Assembly (NCBI GenBank): GCA_934476235.1
Contig: CAKSNL010000006.1
Span: 1 to 64,000 of the forward strand
From: an uncultured Clostridia bacterium
Lineage (GTDB): Bacteria; Bacillota; Clostridia; CAKSNL01; HGM11501
DNA: 64,000 nucleotides
Reading direction: 5' to 3'
The position numbers and the translations under genes are program-made. Numbering within the stretch: the first letter of the stretch is position 1; each line of letters opens with the position of its first letter. The notes under the pieces were generated by a model. That model was not told where the DNA came from and made no database searches. It saw only the letters and a list, made by a program, of their open reading frames with translations. Positions 8,051 to 13,792 of this stretch are shown here, in pieces.

Positions 8051-8319
8051 AAGGCGCCCTCCTTTTTATCCAAATACTCCCGTGCCTCTGCCTCCGTAGC
8101 GAAAAGCCCGTCCACAGACAGTGACTCGTGCGTCTCTAAGCCGCCGTGCTCGCGGAAGCACAGCGCATAAAGGACTCCGTCCTCGTCGAGCCGGTAGCCG
8201 GCGACGGTCCACTCCGGCGTTATGTATGTTGCATCGCGCCCGATGTCGTTTTTAAGCCGCGCGTGATAGACCTTCTGTCCGATCCGAAACGGCACTCTTA
8301 AACTGTACATGCTCTTCAT
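8047..8319 (-). CDS. Hypothetical phage protein
   Basis: A 90-residue protein with start ATG 8319 and AGGAG 8 nt upstream. It is beta-rich (FRIGQKVYHARL, ITPEWTVAGYRLDEDG) and ends with a short helix (ATEAEAREYLDKK). This pattern fits small phage proteins with an SH3-like barrel, but the function is unknown. It is coupled to its neighbours by ATGA-type overlaps. Confidence 0.58.
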   Translation of the reverse strand: MKSMYSLRVPFRIGQKVYHARLKNDIGRDATYITPEWTVAGYRLDEDGVLYALCFREHGGLETHESLSVDGLFATEAEAREYLDKKEGAL

Positions 8320-8723
8320 CAGGCGCTCTCCTTTCCGTATACCGTGACGCTGCCGTCCGAGAGCTCGTCCGCCGTGAAGTCAAAGCTCATGTTTTCGATT
8401 GAAAAACGCATTTCCCTGTCGTCGTTTGCCGCCTGCTTTTTCTGCCGGCAGCGGTAGCAGACGTCTTCCACCGTCCACAGGCTCCCGTCCTTAAACTCCA
8501 CTATGTAGCCCTTCTCCGGAAACGCCTTCGGAAAAAGTCCTCTGTCGGGCTCTTTGGGCTTTTCATCGGTAAGCTTTATCTGTCCGTCCTCGCCGATACT
8601 CCCGGAGAATTCCTCATAAAAGTCTAAAAGCGCGCGAATCCCTTCGGCAACATACTGCTGTTCCGGCCGTCCGCCGCTCTCGATCCTCTCGCAAAACTCA
8701 GTCAGTTCCCTGAATTTCTGCAT
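8319..8723 (-). CDS. Hypothetical phage protein
   Basis: A 134-residue acidic protein with start ATG 8723 behind AAAGGAGG. The first ~50 residues are helical (LTEFCERIESGG, GIRALLDFYEEF) and the last ~70 hold a CYRCRQK pair and a beta-rich tail. There is no known family. It overlaps the preceding gene's end by 22 nt, more than the usual 4-nt overlaps in this block. Confidence 0.55.
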   Translation of the reverse strand: MQKFRELTEFCERIESGGRPEQQYVAEGIRALLDFYEEFSGSIGEDGQIKLTDEKPKEPDRGLFPKAFPEKGYIVEFKDGSLWTVEDVCYRCRQKKQAANDDREMRFSIENMSFDFTADELSDGSVTVYGKESA

Positions 8724-9262
8724 TGTGTTCCCTCCTTTGCTGTGCCTGATTTTTCTGTGCGCTCCGTCACTTCGCGCGCTTCCATTAATTCTAAAAGCCC
8801 TGATAAAGCCTTTAATTTAGAGTGTCTCTTAAAGAGCTCGTCTATGGCTGTCTGTGCTCCATGTATCGCATGAACCAGATCTAATGTTTTGCAAGCAACT
8901 ATCGCGAGGGAGGCTACTGTTCCGTCGTTTCTGTTGTATGCTCCGATAATACAGTTTGTTTTTTCGTCGATTTTTGTTTCTTCGGTCTCCATGTCTGTGA
9001 TGGTGATTCTGAATTTTTCCATAGTTTTTATCTCCTTTTTATTTTTGTAATTTATTTGTTCTGAATGTTCTGTGCTGCTCGTGCTTGTTGCCGCCCGTCT
9101 GAATTTCTCGGCGCAGTCCGTTATATTCATAACGTGGATCTTTCTGTCCCGGTTTTTGTCCGCAAAATCGGGACATTTGAAATTGTCGTCGTCCCGTATC
9201 TCTCCCGGCAGCATTCGCACATAAACGCACACCTCGACGTGTAAGCAGTTTTCGCATTTCAT
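8702..9262 (-). CDS. Two small phage proteins apparently joined in one frame
   Basis: A 186-residue frame from ATG 9262, overlapping the upstream stop by 4 nt. The N-terminal ~45 residues (MKCENCLHVEVCVY, DDDNFKCPDFADK) look like a complete small zinc-binding phage protein. The middle (about 66-80, INYKNKKEIKT) reads like translated intergenic sequence. A strong AAGGAG then precedes an in-frame ATG at 9022, from which a 106-residue protein starting MEKFRITITDMETE could be made. I infer either loss of a stop codon between two genes or a single gene with an internal start. Confidence 0.5.
   Translation of the reverse strand: MKCENCLHVEVCVYVRMLPGEIRDDDNFKCPDFADKNRDRKIHVMNITDCAEKFRRAATSTSSTEHSEQINYKNKKEIKTMEKFRITITDMETEETKIDEKTNCIIGAYNRNDGTVASLAIVACKTLDLVHAIHGAQTAIDELFKRHSKLKALSGLLELMEAREVTERTEKSGTAKEGTQCRNSGN
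9020..9036 (-). promoter_or_regulatory. Internal ribosome binding site inside the 8702-9262 frame
   Basis: On the minus strand AAAAAGGAGATAAAAACT runs directly into ATG 9022. This is as good as any Shine-Dalgarno in the block and indicates that the 106-residue C-terminal part is translated independently. Confidence 0.6.
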
Positions 9263-9585
9263 TTCTCATCTTTCCTTTCTCCGTCCATCTTAGCGCCGCA
9301 GTTGGGACAAATACGGTATCTCGGATATTCGTAGGGCATTGCATACTCACATACAGAACACTTTGTTCTCTTGTTATACTTGTTCATTCCATATCTATCG
9401 TCATAAACATTCATGGGTACATCTATCCAACAACCGTGCGTTATCTCTGCCACATCGACGGTGGGTGTTATTGTTTTTATAATATCAATAATTGCGTCTG
9501 CTATAATTTTACCGTTTTCATCTGTTGTATTTCGATAACGGTCAATTATTTCAAGTGCAATATCTACATCAATATACCTGCTCAT
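9259..9585 (-). CDS. Hypothetical phage protein with C-terminal zinc ribbon
   Basis: A 108-residue protein. The start was set at ATG 9585, which overlaps the upstream gene's stop as ATGA. A frame extended to 9621 would add 12 residues inside that gene. The N-terminal half is helical (YIDVDIALEIIDRYRN). The C-terminal half carries HGCWIDV, then CSVC and CPNCGAKMDGE, the arrangement of small zinc-ribbon proteins that are very common in Clostridia phages. The function is unknown. Confidence 0.65.
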   Translation of the reverse strand: MSRYIDVDIALEIIDRYRNTTDENGKIIADAIIDIIKTITPTVDVAEITHGCWIDVPMNVYDDRYGMNKYNKRTKCSVCEYAMPYEYPRYRICPNCGAKMDGERKDEK

Positions 9586-9794
9586 TCCTCTAACCTCGCT
9601 TTCCTTTCTGCTGACAAGCACTTTTCTGTCTTCAGAACGTTTCCATTTGAGTCAGTCTTGAGCCACGGATGATAAATCTCGCAGTATGGTCTATTGTTGT
9701 TAAAAGCTAACCTTGGGCATTTATTCTTTGCATTTTGCATACAGTAAAATCCCTTGGGACAATAAAGTGAAATCGTATCTTTTATTTCCATCAC
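9582..9794 (-). CDS. Small cysteine-rich phage protein
   Basis: A 70-residue protein with cysteines at CPKGFYC, KCPRL and YCEIYH, consistent with one or two zinc sites. The MM start at 9794 overlaps the previous gene by 4 nt. The sequence between 9400 and 9780 is noticeably richer in A/T than its neighbours. No family is recognised. Confidence 0.55.
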   Translation of the reverse strand: MMEIKDTISLYCPKGFYCMQNAKNKCPRLAFNNNRPYCEIYHPWLKTDSNGNVLKTEKCLSAERKARLEE

Positions 9795-9982
9795 TCTTCC
9801 TCCTCATTCCAATATCTCGCGCAGAGGGCGACCAGGAGCACCGCTCCCGTCACGAGCACCTCTCCGCCGTATGCCTTTGTGCCGCGCTCCGACAATGCGA
9901 AACTCCGGCACGGAATATATATCGCCGTCAGCGCCGCCGCAATCAGCACGGCAACGCCGATTTTCGCTAAAACCTTTCTCAT
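9791..9982 (-). CDS. Small two-pass membrane protein
   Basis: A 63-residue protein. The start was set at ATG 9982, 8 nt after GGAG, and an alternative GTG at 9991 would add three residues. Two hydrophobic segments, about residues 5-21 (LAKIGVAVLIAAALTAIY) and 41-55 (VLVTGAVLLVALCA), are separated by a short polar loop. Small membrane proteins in early phage regions include holins and superinfection-exclusion factors, but nothing here identifies which. Confidence 0.5.
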   Translation of the reverse strand: MRKVLAKIGVAVLIAAALTAIYIPCRSFALSERGTKAYGGEVLVTGAVLLVALCARYWNEEEE

Positions 9983-9994
9983 ATGTACCACTCC

Positions 9995-10023
9995 TTGACT
10001 TTTATTTTTGTTTGTGCTATAAT
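9995..10023 (+). promoter_or_regulatory. Near-consensus sigma-A promoter, antisense to the early operon
   Basis: TTGACT (9995-10000), a 17-bp spacer, and TATAAT (10018-10023) on the plus strand, in a gap where all flanking genes read on the minus strand. It points into the short hairpin-ended RNA at 10030-10084. Confidence 0.75.
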
Positions 10024-10029
10024 AATTAC

Positions 10030-10084
10030 GGATTTTATCCTTTGAGCTTAGACTCGCGCCCCTTGCGACCTAAGCTCTTTTTTT
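10030..10084 (+). ncRNA. Candidate prophage small RNA (about 55 nt)
   Basis: With transcription starting 6-7 nt after the -10, RNA would begin near 10030 and end at the U-run 10078-10084. The body is mostly a stem-loop: GAGCTTAG (10044-10051) pairs with CTAAGCTC (10070-10077), and inside it TCGC (10054-10057) pairs with GCGA (10065-10068) around a CCCC-containing loop. The hairpin plus U-run is a textbook intrinsic terminator. No coding frame fits. The C-rich loop could pair with GGGG Shine-Dalgarno sequences, which is inference. It could also be an attenuated transcript with no separate function. Confidence 0.6.
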
Positions 10085-10089
10085 ATTGT

Positions 10090-11082
10090 TCATTTTGTTT
10101 CCGCCTTGGTAATCTCATTAAATATCTTTTCGTCATACTCGGGCAAAGACGTAATGTAGTCTTTCATTTCTTTCGGCATTGTAGACCAAGCTTCGGGCGC
10201 TATTCTTTCAACTAACTGCGGAAAACATACCTTCCACCATTCGGAATCACCTTTTAAGTCGTAAATGTTATTCCATTTCGGAACCCAATTAAAGCTTTTG
10301 ATTTTATTTATAACTTCATCGCACCGTTCCTGCGTAGACTGTTTATTAAATAGCTGAAACGCTATTCCGACCTTATCAACACAAAATGCAGAAAGATAAG
10401 CTCCCTGTACATTTTTCAATCCAAAACAATAACTTGTGCCGTCCGAGCAGTTGTTTCCGTCCGAGTGGTTGTTTCCGTCCGACCAGTTGTTTCCGTCCGA
10501 CCAGTTGTTTCCGTCCGACCAGTTGTTTCCGTCCGACCAGTTGTTTCCGTTCGAGCAGTTGTTTCCGTTCGAGTGGTTGTTTCCGTCCGAGTGGTTGTTT
10601 CCGTCCGAGTGGTTGTTTCCGTTCGAGTGGTTGTTTCCGTTCGAGTGGTTGTTTCCGTCCGACCAGTTGTTTCCGTCCGAGCAGTTGTTTCCGTTCGACC
10701 AGTTGTTTCCGTTCGAGCTTCTATCATACTTCTTAATAAGTTCAATAAACTGCATAAGGTCATACTCTTCAACAAATTCAAGCACACTTGCAACGCTCTT
10801 GTCGTCTCTGTCGATAATATCGCCGTAAGCCCTTACCTTGAAATAGCGGTTATACCCTAAAGGCTCATAAAAATGGAATACGCAAGCGGGGTCTTTTGAA
10901 AAATGCAAACCCCATTCACATTCTTTAATATCTCCGTCTACCTTAAATATTCTGCCTGTAAGCTTTTCGCCGACCGCTCCATATTTAAAATCCTGTTGCG
11001 TTCCGCTATCCCACCTTATTGCTTTGTACCCCTCTGCAGCGGGTTTGAGCCCGTCTAAACTTTTGATTTCATATGTACTCAT
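10090..11082 (-). CDS. Phage protein with SxGNNx hexapeptide repeats
   Basis: A 330-residue protein starting at ATG 11082 behind AAAGGAG. The N-terminal ~118 residues (GYKAIRWDSGTQQDFKYG, ECEWGLHFSKDP, FYEPLGYNRYFKVRAYG) resemble the DUF7666-like head of phage repeat proteins. Residues ~122-220 consist of 16 consecutive six-residue units, Ser-(Asp/Asn)-Gly-Asn-Asn-(Trp/His/Cys), plus a degenerate 17th. The C-terminal ~110 residues (FNKQSTQERCDEVINKI, YITSLPEYDEKIFNEI) are helical. Related proteins with penta- or hexapeptide repeats are known in phages and may form beta-solenoids, but their function is not established to my knowledge. Confidence 0.8.
   Translation of the reverse strand: MSTYEIKSLDGLKPAAEGYKAIRWDSGTQQDFKYGAVGEKLTGRIFKVDGDIKECEWGLHFSKDPACVFHFYEPLGYNRYFKVRAYGDIIDRDDKSVASVLEFVEEYDLMQFIELIKKYDRSSNGNNWSNGNNCSDGNNWSDGNNHSNGNNHSNGNNHSDGNNHSDGNNHSNGNNCSNGNNWSDGNNWSDGNNWSDGNNWSDGNNHSDGNNCSDGTSYCFGLKNVQGAYLSAFCVDKVGIAFQLFNKQSTQERCDEVINKIKSFNWVPKWNNIYDLKGDSEWWKVCFPQLVERIAPEAWSTMPKEMKDYITSLPEYDEKIFNEITKAETK
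10441..10716. repeat. 18-bp coding tandem repeat array
   Basis: About 15 to 16 head-to-tail 18-bp units encode the hexapeptide array. Units differ almost only at one codon (TGG, TGC or CAC) and at one base that switches GAC and AAC. The rest (GGA AAC AAC and TCG) is invariant even at synonymous positions. Because 18 is a multiple of 3, all six frames stay open, which creates spurious overlapping frames. Confidence 0.95.
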
Positions 11083-11119
11083 TTGCTTTCTCCTTTCAAA
11101 CTTCGCAATGGTATCCGGT

Positions 11120-11341
11120 TCATTCGTCGAAGCCCTCGACCCAGGTGCTGCCGAGCTTCTTTTTAAGGGCGAGCACCTCTTTCGGGCTTAAGCCGGTCGC
11201 TTCGTATTCGCCGAGGCGCTCTGTTGCTTCATCTGCATACGGGCAAAGACCGCACTTTTCGTTTTCGGGACCGGGATCGCACCCGAAGCACTCCTTGAGC
11301 GCATATGTACCGAGTCCCTCACGCCTTGTTAATGTTTCCAT
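11120..11341 (-). CDS. Small phage protein with cysteine cluster
   Basis: A 73-residue acidic protein, ATG 11341 behind GGGGGAG. The cysteines CFGCDPGPENEKCGLCPY suggest a four-cysteine zinc site. The following ERLGEYEATGLSPKEVLALKK is a motif I recognise from many short hypothetical proteins in Clostridia phages. It overlaps the upstream gene by 13 nt. The function is unknown. Confidence 0.6.
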   Translation of the reverse strand: METLTRREGLGTYALKECFGCDPGPENEKCGLCPYADEATERLGEYEATGLSPKEVLALKKKLGSTWVEGFDE

Positions 11342-11505
11342 CCGTCCGCTCCCCCTGTCGGTCTGAATATTAACTTCTGCCCGATCTTGCGGAGCGCGCC
11401 GTGCTTTTTCTCCTCCCGCGCGAGCTCATCTTTGCTGAAGCCCTTCACGCAGACAACACATCCGTCCGCAAACTCATACCTTTTGAATGTTTCTCTCTTT
11501 GTCAT
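11329..11505 (-). CDS. Small hypothetical phage protein
   Basis: A 58-residue basic protein starting at ATG 11505 behind AAAAGGAG. It is beta-rich at the N-terminus (YEFADGCVVCVKGF), followed by a charged helix and a short basic tail. No family is recognised, and its neighbours place it in the leftward early operon. Confidence 0.5.
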   Translation of the reverse strand: MTKRETFKRYEFADGCVVCVKGFSKDELAREEKKHGALRKIGQKLIFRPTGGADGWKH

Positions 11506-11522
11506 TGTAATTCTCCTTTTCA

Positions 11523-11591
11523 CTATTTTTTAATTACGTTTAAAACGATGATCGTCACACATATGATTGCAGTTATTATTATACCGTTCAT
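11523..11591 (-). CDS. 22-residue membrane micropeptide
   Basis: An open frame of 22 codons starts at ATG 11591 and is preceded by AAGGAGGTGAGCGC, one of the strongest Shine-Dalgarno sequences in the window. The peptide begins MNGIIITAII, is hydrophobic through residue 20 and ends in KK, so it should insert as one membrane helix. It lies between two small early genes in the same direction. The function is unknown, and candidates are a micropeptide toxin, a lysis regulator or an immunity factor. Confidence 0.5.
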   Translation of the reverse strand: MNGIIITAIICVTIIVLNVIKK

Positions 11592-11615
11592 GCGCTCACC
11601 TCCTTGTATGTCAAT

Positions 11616-11798
11616 TTACTCGGCAGAGGACGCGTTTTGTGCGGCTCTCTGCTTTTTCCATTTCTCAAAGCGTTCCTGCATTTCCGGTTGCGCCATAACC
11701 CTGTTGGCAATGTCTAAGAGTGCCCTTGCAATTGCAGTTATTTCGGAATCCGGAACTTTGCTCGCATTGAAGTCGTCAAAATTTGATATAACTTTCAT
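11616..11798 (-). CDS. Small hypothetical phage protein
   Basis: A 60-residue protein. The start ATG 11798 was preferred because GGAG lies 8 nt upstream, and an ATG at 11819 contains that site inside its codons. The sequence is helical and charged (ITAIARALLDIANRVM, QERFEKWKKQRAA). No motif is recognised. The gap from 11799 to 11936 holds only a 30-codon frame without a ribosome site and is otherwise featureless. Confidence 0.5.
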   Translation of the reverse strand: MKVISNFDDFNASKVPDSEITAIARALLDIANRVMAQPEMQERFEKWKKQRAAQNASSAE

Positions 11799-11936
11799 TT
11801 TTAAGTCTCCTTTCGCCATATTAAAAGAATGTCTTGTAAATCATCGCCATAGTCTCGACTATGATCTTAAAGCCGCGCGGGCTCGGTGCGAGGACCGATT
11901 TCAAAATCTTCATAAAAGTTTGCCAATGCATTAGAT

Positions 11937-12134
11937 TTAATTTTTGTCTGCTGTTTCTAAAAGCTCGTCAACGGAGCAACCAAGAACCCTCGCAATGCTC
12001 GCCCAGCTTAGACCCTTTAAGTCCTTAACACCTTTTTCAGCTCTTGAAATTTCCGTCTGCAGAACGCCCGTCTTCTCGGCAAGTTCCGTCTGTGTCATTC
12101 CTTTTTTAAGCCTGTAGTGTTCAAGTCTGTTCAT
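11937..12134 (-). CDS. Cro-like XRE-family regulator
   Basis: A 65-residue protein that is essentially one helix-turn-helix: YRLKKGMTQTELAEKTGV, then LQTEISRAEKGVKDL with the recognition helix, and a dimer-forming tail IARVLGCSVDELLET. It is the first gene with a clear regulatory role at the head of the leftward operon, as Cro is in lambda-like phages, opposite the larger repressor at 12815. It probably tunes lytic or repressor transcription. Confidence 0.82.
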   Translation of the reverse strand: MNRLEHYRLKKGMTQTELAEKTGVLQTEISRAEKGVKDLKGLSWASIARVLGCSVDELLETADKN

Positions 12135-12175
12135 TCTTATACACCCTCTCTTTCTATGTTTTTTTCATATTTGAA

Positions 12176-12204
12176 TTGACAAAAAATCCCGAACGATATA
12201 TAAT
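12176..12204 (+). promoter_or_regulatory. Consensus sigma-A promoter for the 12290 gene
   Basis: TTGACA (12176-12181), a 17-bp spacer and TATAAT (12199-12204) on the plus strand, about 85 bp upstream of the only rightward gene in this gap. A perfect match to consensus implies strong transcription in the lysogen unless repressed. Confidence 0.8.
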
Positions 12205-12289
12205 TAAGTTACCACACTACAATTAAATACACATCCGGGTTATTTTTGCCTGGACCACTCACACAACAAATGCTGAGGAGATGAATGCT

Positions 12290-12622
12290 GTGAAGAGTAT
12301 TACACCCTATACAGTTCTTAAAAGGCTTGTTAAAATATCAGAAAGCAATTACGGAACAATTGAAAACTATGACGATGTGATTGACACGTTCTCCGATATA
12401 CCGAAAGAAAAGCTTTTTAAAATTTGTATGCACCTTTCGACAATGCTGTATGTTGACTATGATTATTGCGACGAAGATAATAAAACCTTTAACGGTTTAA
12501 TTATCTTGCCTGAGGGATACAACTGTCTTAGTAACCGAAGACTTATAGCTCTTAACACAACACTGTCTTTGGTGTCTGTAGCGGTTGCTGTTATTTCACT
12601 ATTAATATCACTAACGCAATGA
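12290..12622 (+). CDS. Small protein with soluble domain and C-terminal membrane anchor
   Basis: A 110-residue protein. A GTG at 12290 is preferred because AGGAG ends at 12280, directly against the in-frame ATG at 12281 and thus too close to it. The first ~85 residues are helical with acidic stretches, ending LIILPEGYNCLSNRRL. That ending resembles the close of winged-helix proteins (LTPKGYxFLExxR). The last ~22 residues (LSLVSVAVAVISLLISL) are one membrane helix. Unlike all neighbours it reads rightward, from its own strong promoter within the leftward lytic region. A lysogenic function such as superinfection exclusion or toxin-antitoxin activity is inferred. Confidence 0.6.
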   Translation: MKSITPYTVLKRLVKISESNYGTIENYDDVIDTFSDIPKEKLFKICMHLSTMLYVDYDYCDEDNKTFNGLIILPEGYNCLSNRRLIALNTTLSLVSVAVAVISLLISLTQ

Positions 12623-12680
12623 TACTAATTACGGGAGCAATAACATTCAATACAGTAACACAAACCCAGCCGTCATTCAT
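12591..12680 (-). CDS. 29-residue membrane peptide, first frame after the leftward promoter
   Basis: An open frame from ATG 12680 to the stop at 12591 with GAGG 8 nt upstream. The peptide MNDGWVCVTVLNVIAP is followed by a run of Ile, Leu and Val and a terminal Lys, giving one membrane helix. It is the first frame downstream of the operator-controlled leftward promoter at 12725-12753. Its 3' end overlaps the 3' end of the rightward gene at 12290-12622 by 32 bp, so the two mRNAs would be complementary there. Confidence 0.5.
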   Translation of the reverse strand: MNDGWVCVTVLNVIAPVISIIALVILIVK

Positions 12681-12724
12681 TTTTAAAACCTCGCTTGCTA
12701 TGTTGTGAGTAGGTCTATGTTTTT

Positions 12725-12753
12725 ATTATAATTCGTAAATACGAGAATGTCAA
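12725..12753 (-). promoter_or_regulatory. Leftward lytic promoter with operator in the spacer
   Basis: On the minus strand TTGACA (12748-12753), a 17-bp spacer and TATAAT (12725-12730): a perfect sigma-A promoter. The spacer itself is the first repressor operator. Repressor bound there would block RNA polymerase, as expected for the main lytic promoter. Confidence 0.85.
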
Positions 12754-12778
12754 GCGTAGAATTCGTATTTACGAGAAT
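12731..12778. promoter_or_regulatory. Two repressor operators, 30 bp apart
   Basis: Two 18-bp sites, 12731-12748 and 12761-12778, carry the palindromic cores TCGTAAATACGA (12733-12744) and TCGTATTTACGA (12763-12774). Each core is the reverse complement of the other. Both are followed by GAAT. Centre spacing of 30 bp, about three helical turns, would let two repressor dimers bind on the same face. The second site lies just upstream of the repressor's ribosome site, suggesting autoregulation. Confidence 0.8.
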
Positions 12779-12814
12779 TTGTTATTTTTGCACATAGAAA
12801 GGGGTTGTTACTTG

Positions 12815-13159
12815 GTGAAAGTAGATAAAATTTTTTCTTTAATGTCTGAAAGAGGGATATCAGCTAAAGAGCTTTCCGAGAAAACAGGTATATCTTCAGG
12901 TAATATTAGCGATTGGAAAAGCGGGAGAAGTACGCCTAAGGGTGAGACTCTTATTAAAATAGCCGACTATTTTGGTGTGTCCGTCGACTATTTACTCGGA
13001 CGAGAGTCGAGCATAAAAAAAGAGCCCGACGCAAGCGACGAGCTCTCTGTTAAAAATGTTAAGTTTATCGGGCGCGACGGAGTGGTGAAGTATAAAAAGC
13101 TTACTCCAGAAATGATTTCAATGCTTGAGCAGCTTCCCGATTCAGACGAGGATCTTTAA
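12815..13159 (+). CDS. Prophage repressor (CI/ImmR-like XRE protein)
   Basis: A 114-residue protein. The start was set at GTG 12815 after GAAAGGGG, and a TTG at 12812 is also possible. The N-terminal ~65 residues are an XRE helix-turn-helix (MSERGISAKELSEKTG, SSGNISDWKSGRSTPKG, IADYFGVSVDYLLGR). A short acidic C-terminal part lacks the peptidase of LexA-like repressors. Two palindromic operators lie directly upstream. The last 59 bp overlap, in antisense, the end of the ImmA-type protease gene. Confidence 0.85.
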   Translation: MKVDKIFSLMSERGISAKELSEKTGISSGNISDWKSGRSTPKGETLIKIADYFGVSVDYLLGRESSIKKEPDASDELSVKNVKFIGRDGVVKYKKLTPEMISMLEQLPDSDEDL

Positions 13160-13685
13160 TATATCCTTTTATGTATCTTGAAAACCGCCTTTGGACTTTT
13201 CGTTCAAGCGGGTGTGTATACCACTTATTCCGCTCCCGAAGGACCTTAAGGCGTTCAAGCCTGTACTTTGCGGCAGTGTGGCTGACTCCGCACATCTGCA
13301 TTATCTCTTCTTCAGTTTGAACACCGCATTCATACAGAACGCAAGCCGGCATAAGCAATCTGGAGGCAAATACATTTGCCGAGCTTTCATCTTCGGGGAA
13401 TCCGGAGTGCTTCATAATAATATGACCGAGTTCGTGAGCGATGGTGAAGCGCTTTCGCTCCGGTGATAGTGTATCATCGTACAGTATATAAAGCTTGCCG
13501 TCGATGACTGTCTGGAACCCGTCGCCGTTCTTGTCTTTGATCTGCGGCGCATCCGAATACTTTATGACGCGAATCCGCATTCGTTTGCAAAGCGGAATCA
13601 GTTTGATTGGCAGTTCTTTAATACGTTCCCGGCTTAATATCTCCCACGCTAAATTTCGGGAGAATTTATATCTTTTGTAGTTCAT
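13101..13685 (-). CDS. immA: ImmA/IrrE-family metallopeptidase
   Basis: A 194-residue protein with the zinc-protease motif HELGH in FTIAHELGHIIMKHSG (about residues 81-96) and the downstream ESSANVFASRLLMP helix that supplies the third ligand. Proteins of this family cleave ImmR-type repressors and cause induction in ICEBs1 and related elements. Here the gene is convergent with the repressor and overlaps it by 59 bp instead of following it in the same operon. A promoter with a palindrome lies immediately upstream at 13698-13729. Confidence 0.88.
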   Translation of the reverse strand: MNYKRYKFSRNLAWEILSRERIKELPIKLIPLCKRMRIRVIKYSDAPQIKDKNGDGFQTVIDGKLYILYDDTLSPERKRFTIAHELGHIIMKHSGFPEDESSANVFASRLLMPACVLYECGVQTEEEIMQMCGVSHTAAKYRLERLKVLRERNKWYTHPLERKVQRRFSRYIKGYIKDPRLNREAAQALKSFLE

Positions 13686-13697
13686 CTACATCACCTC

Positions 13698-13729
13698 AAG
13701 ATATATCATATCTTGTCGGATCGTGTAAA
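13698..13729 (-). promoter_or_regulatory. immA promoter with palindromic operator
   Basis: A minus-strand TTTACA (13724-13729), an 18-bp spacer and TATATC (13700-13705). The palindrome AAGATAT-ATC-ATATCTT (13698-13714) covers the -10. Its sequence differs from the TCGTA operators at 12.7 kb, so a different regulator may act here. Confidence 0.5.
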
Positions 13730-13792
13730 GTCTACAAGTAAATATTGGTAATTGAATGATCATCCAAATAAAAAAACATTTAGGAGGATATT

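Noticed and set aside
10441..10716. 18-bp repeats as a CRISPR array
   Set aside because: Units are head-to-tail without spacers, keep a coding frame and encode a hexapeptide repeat in a gene with a good start and ribosome site.
10386..10860. Several overlapping frames of 110-130 codons on both strands across the repeat
   Set aside because: They exist only because an 18-bp repeat keeps every frame open. They show low-complexity SCFRP or TETT-type repeats and have no ribosome sites.
11821..11913. A 30-codon minus-strand frame
   Set aside because: No Shine-Dalgarno lies before its ATG and the sequence shows no domain or membrane helix pattern.
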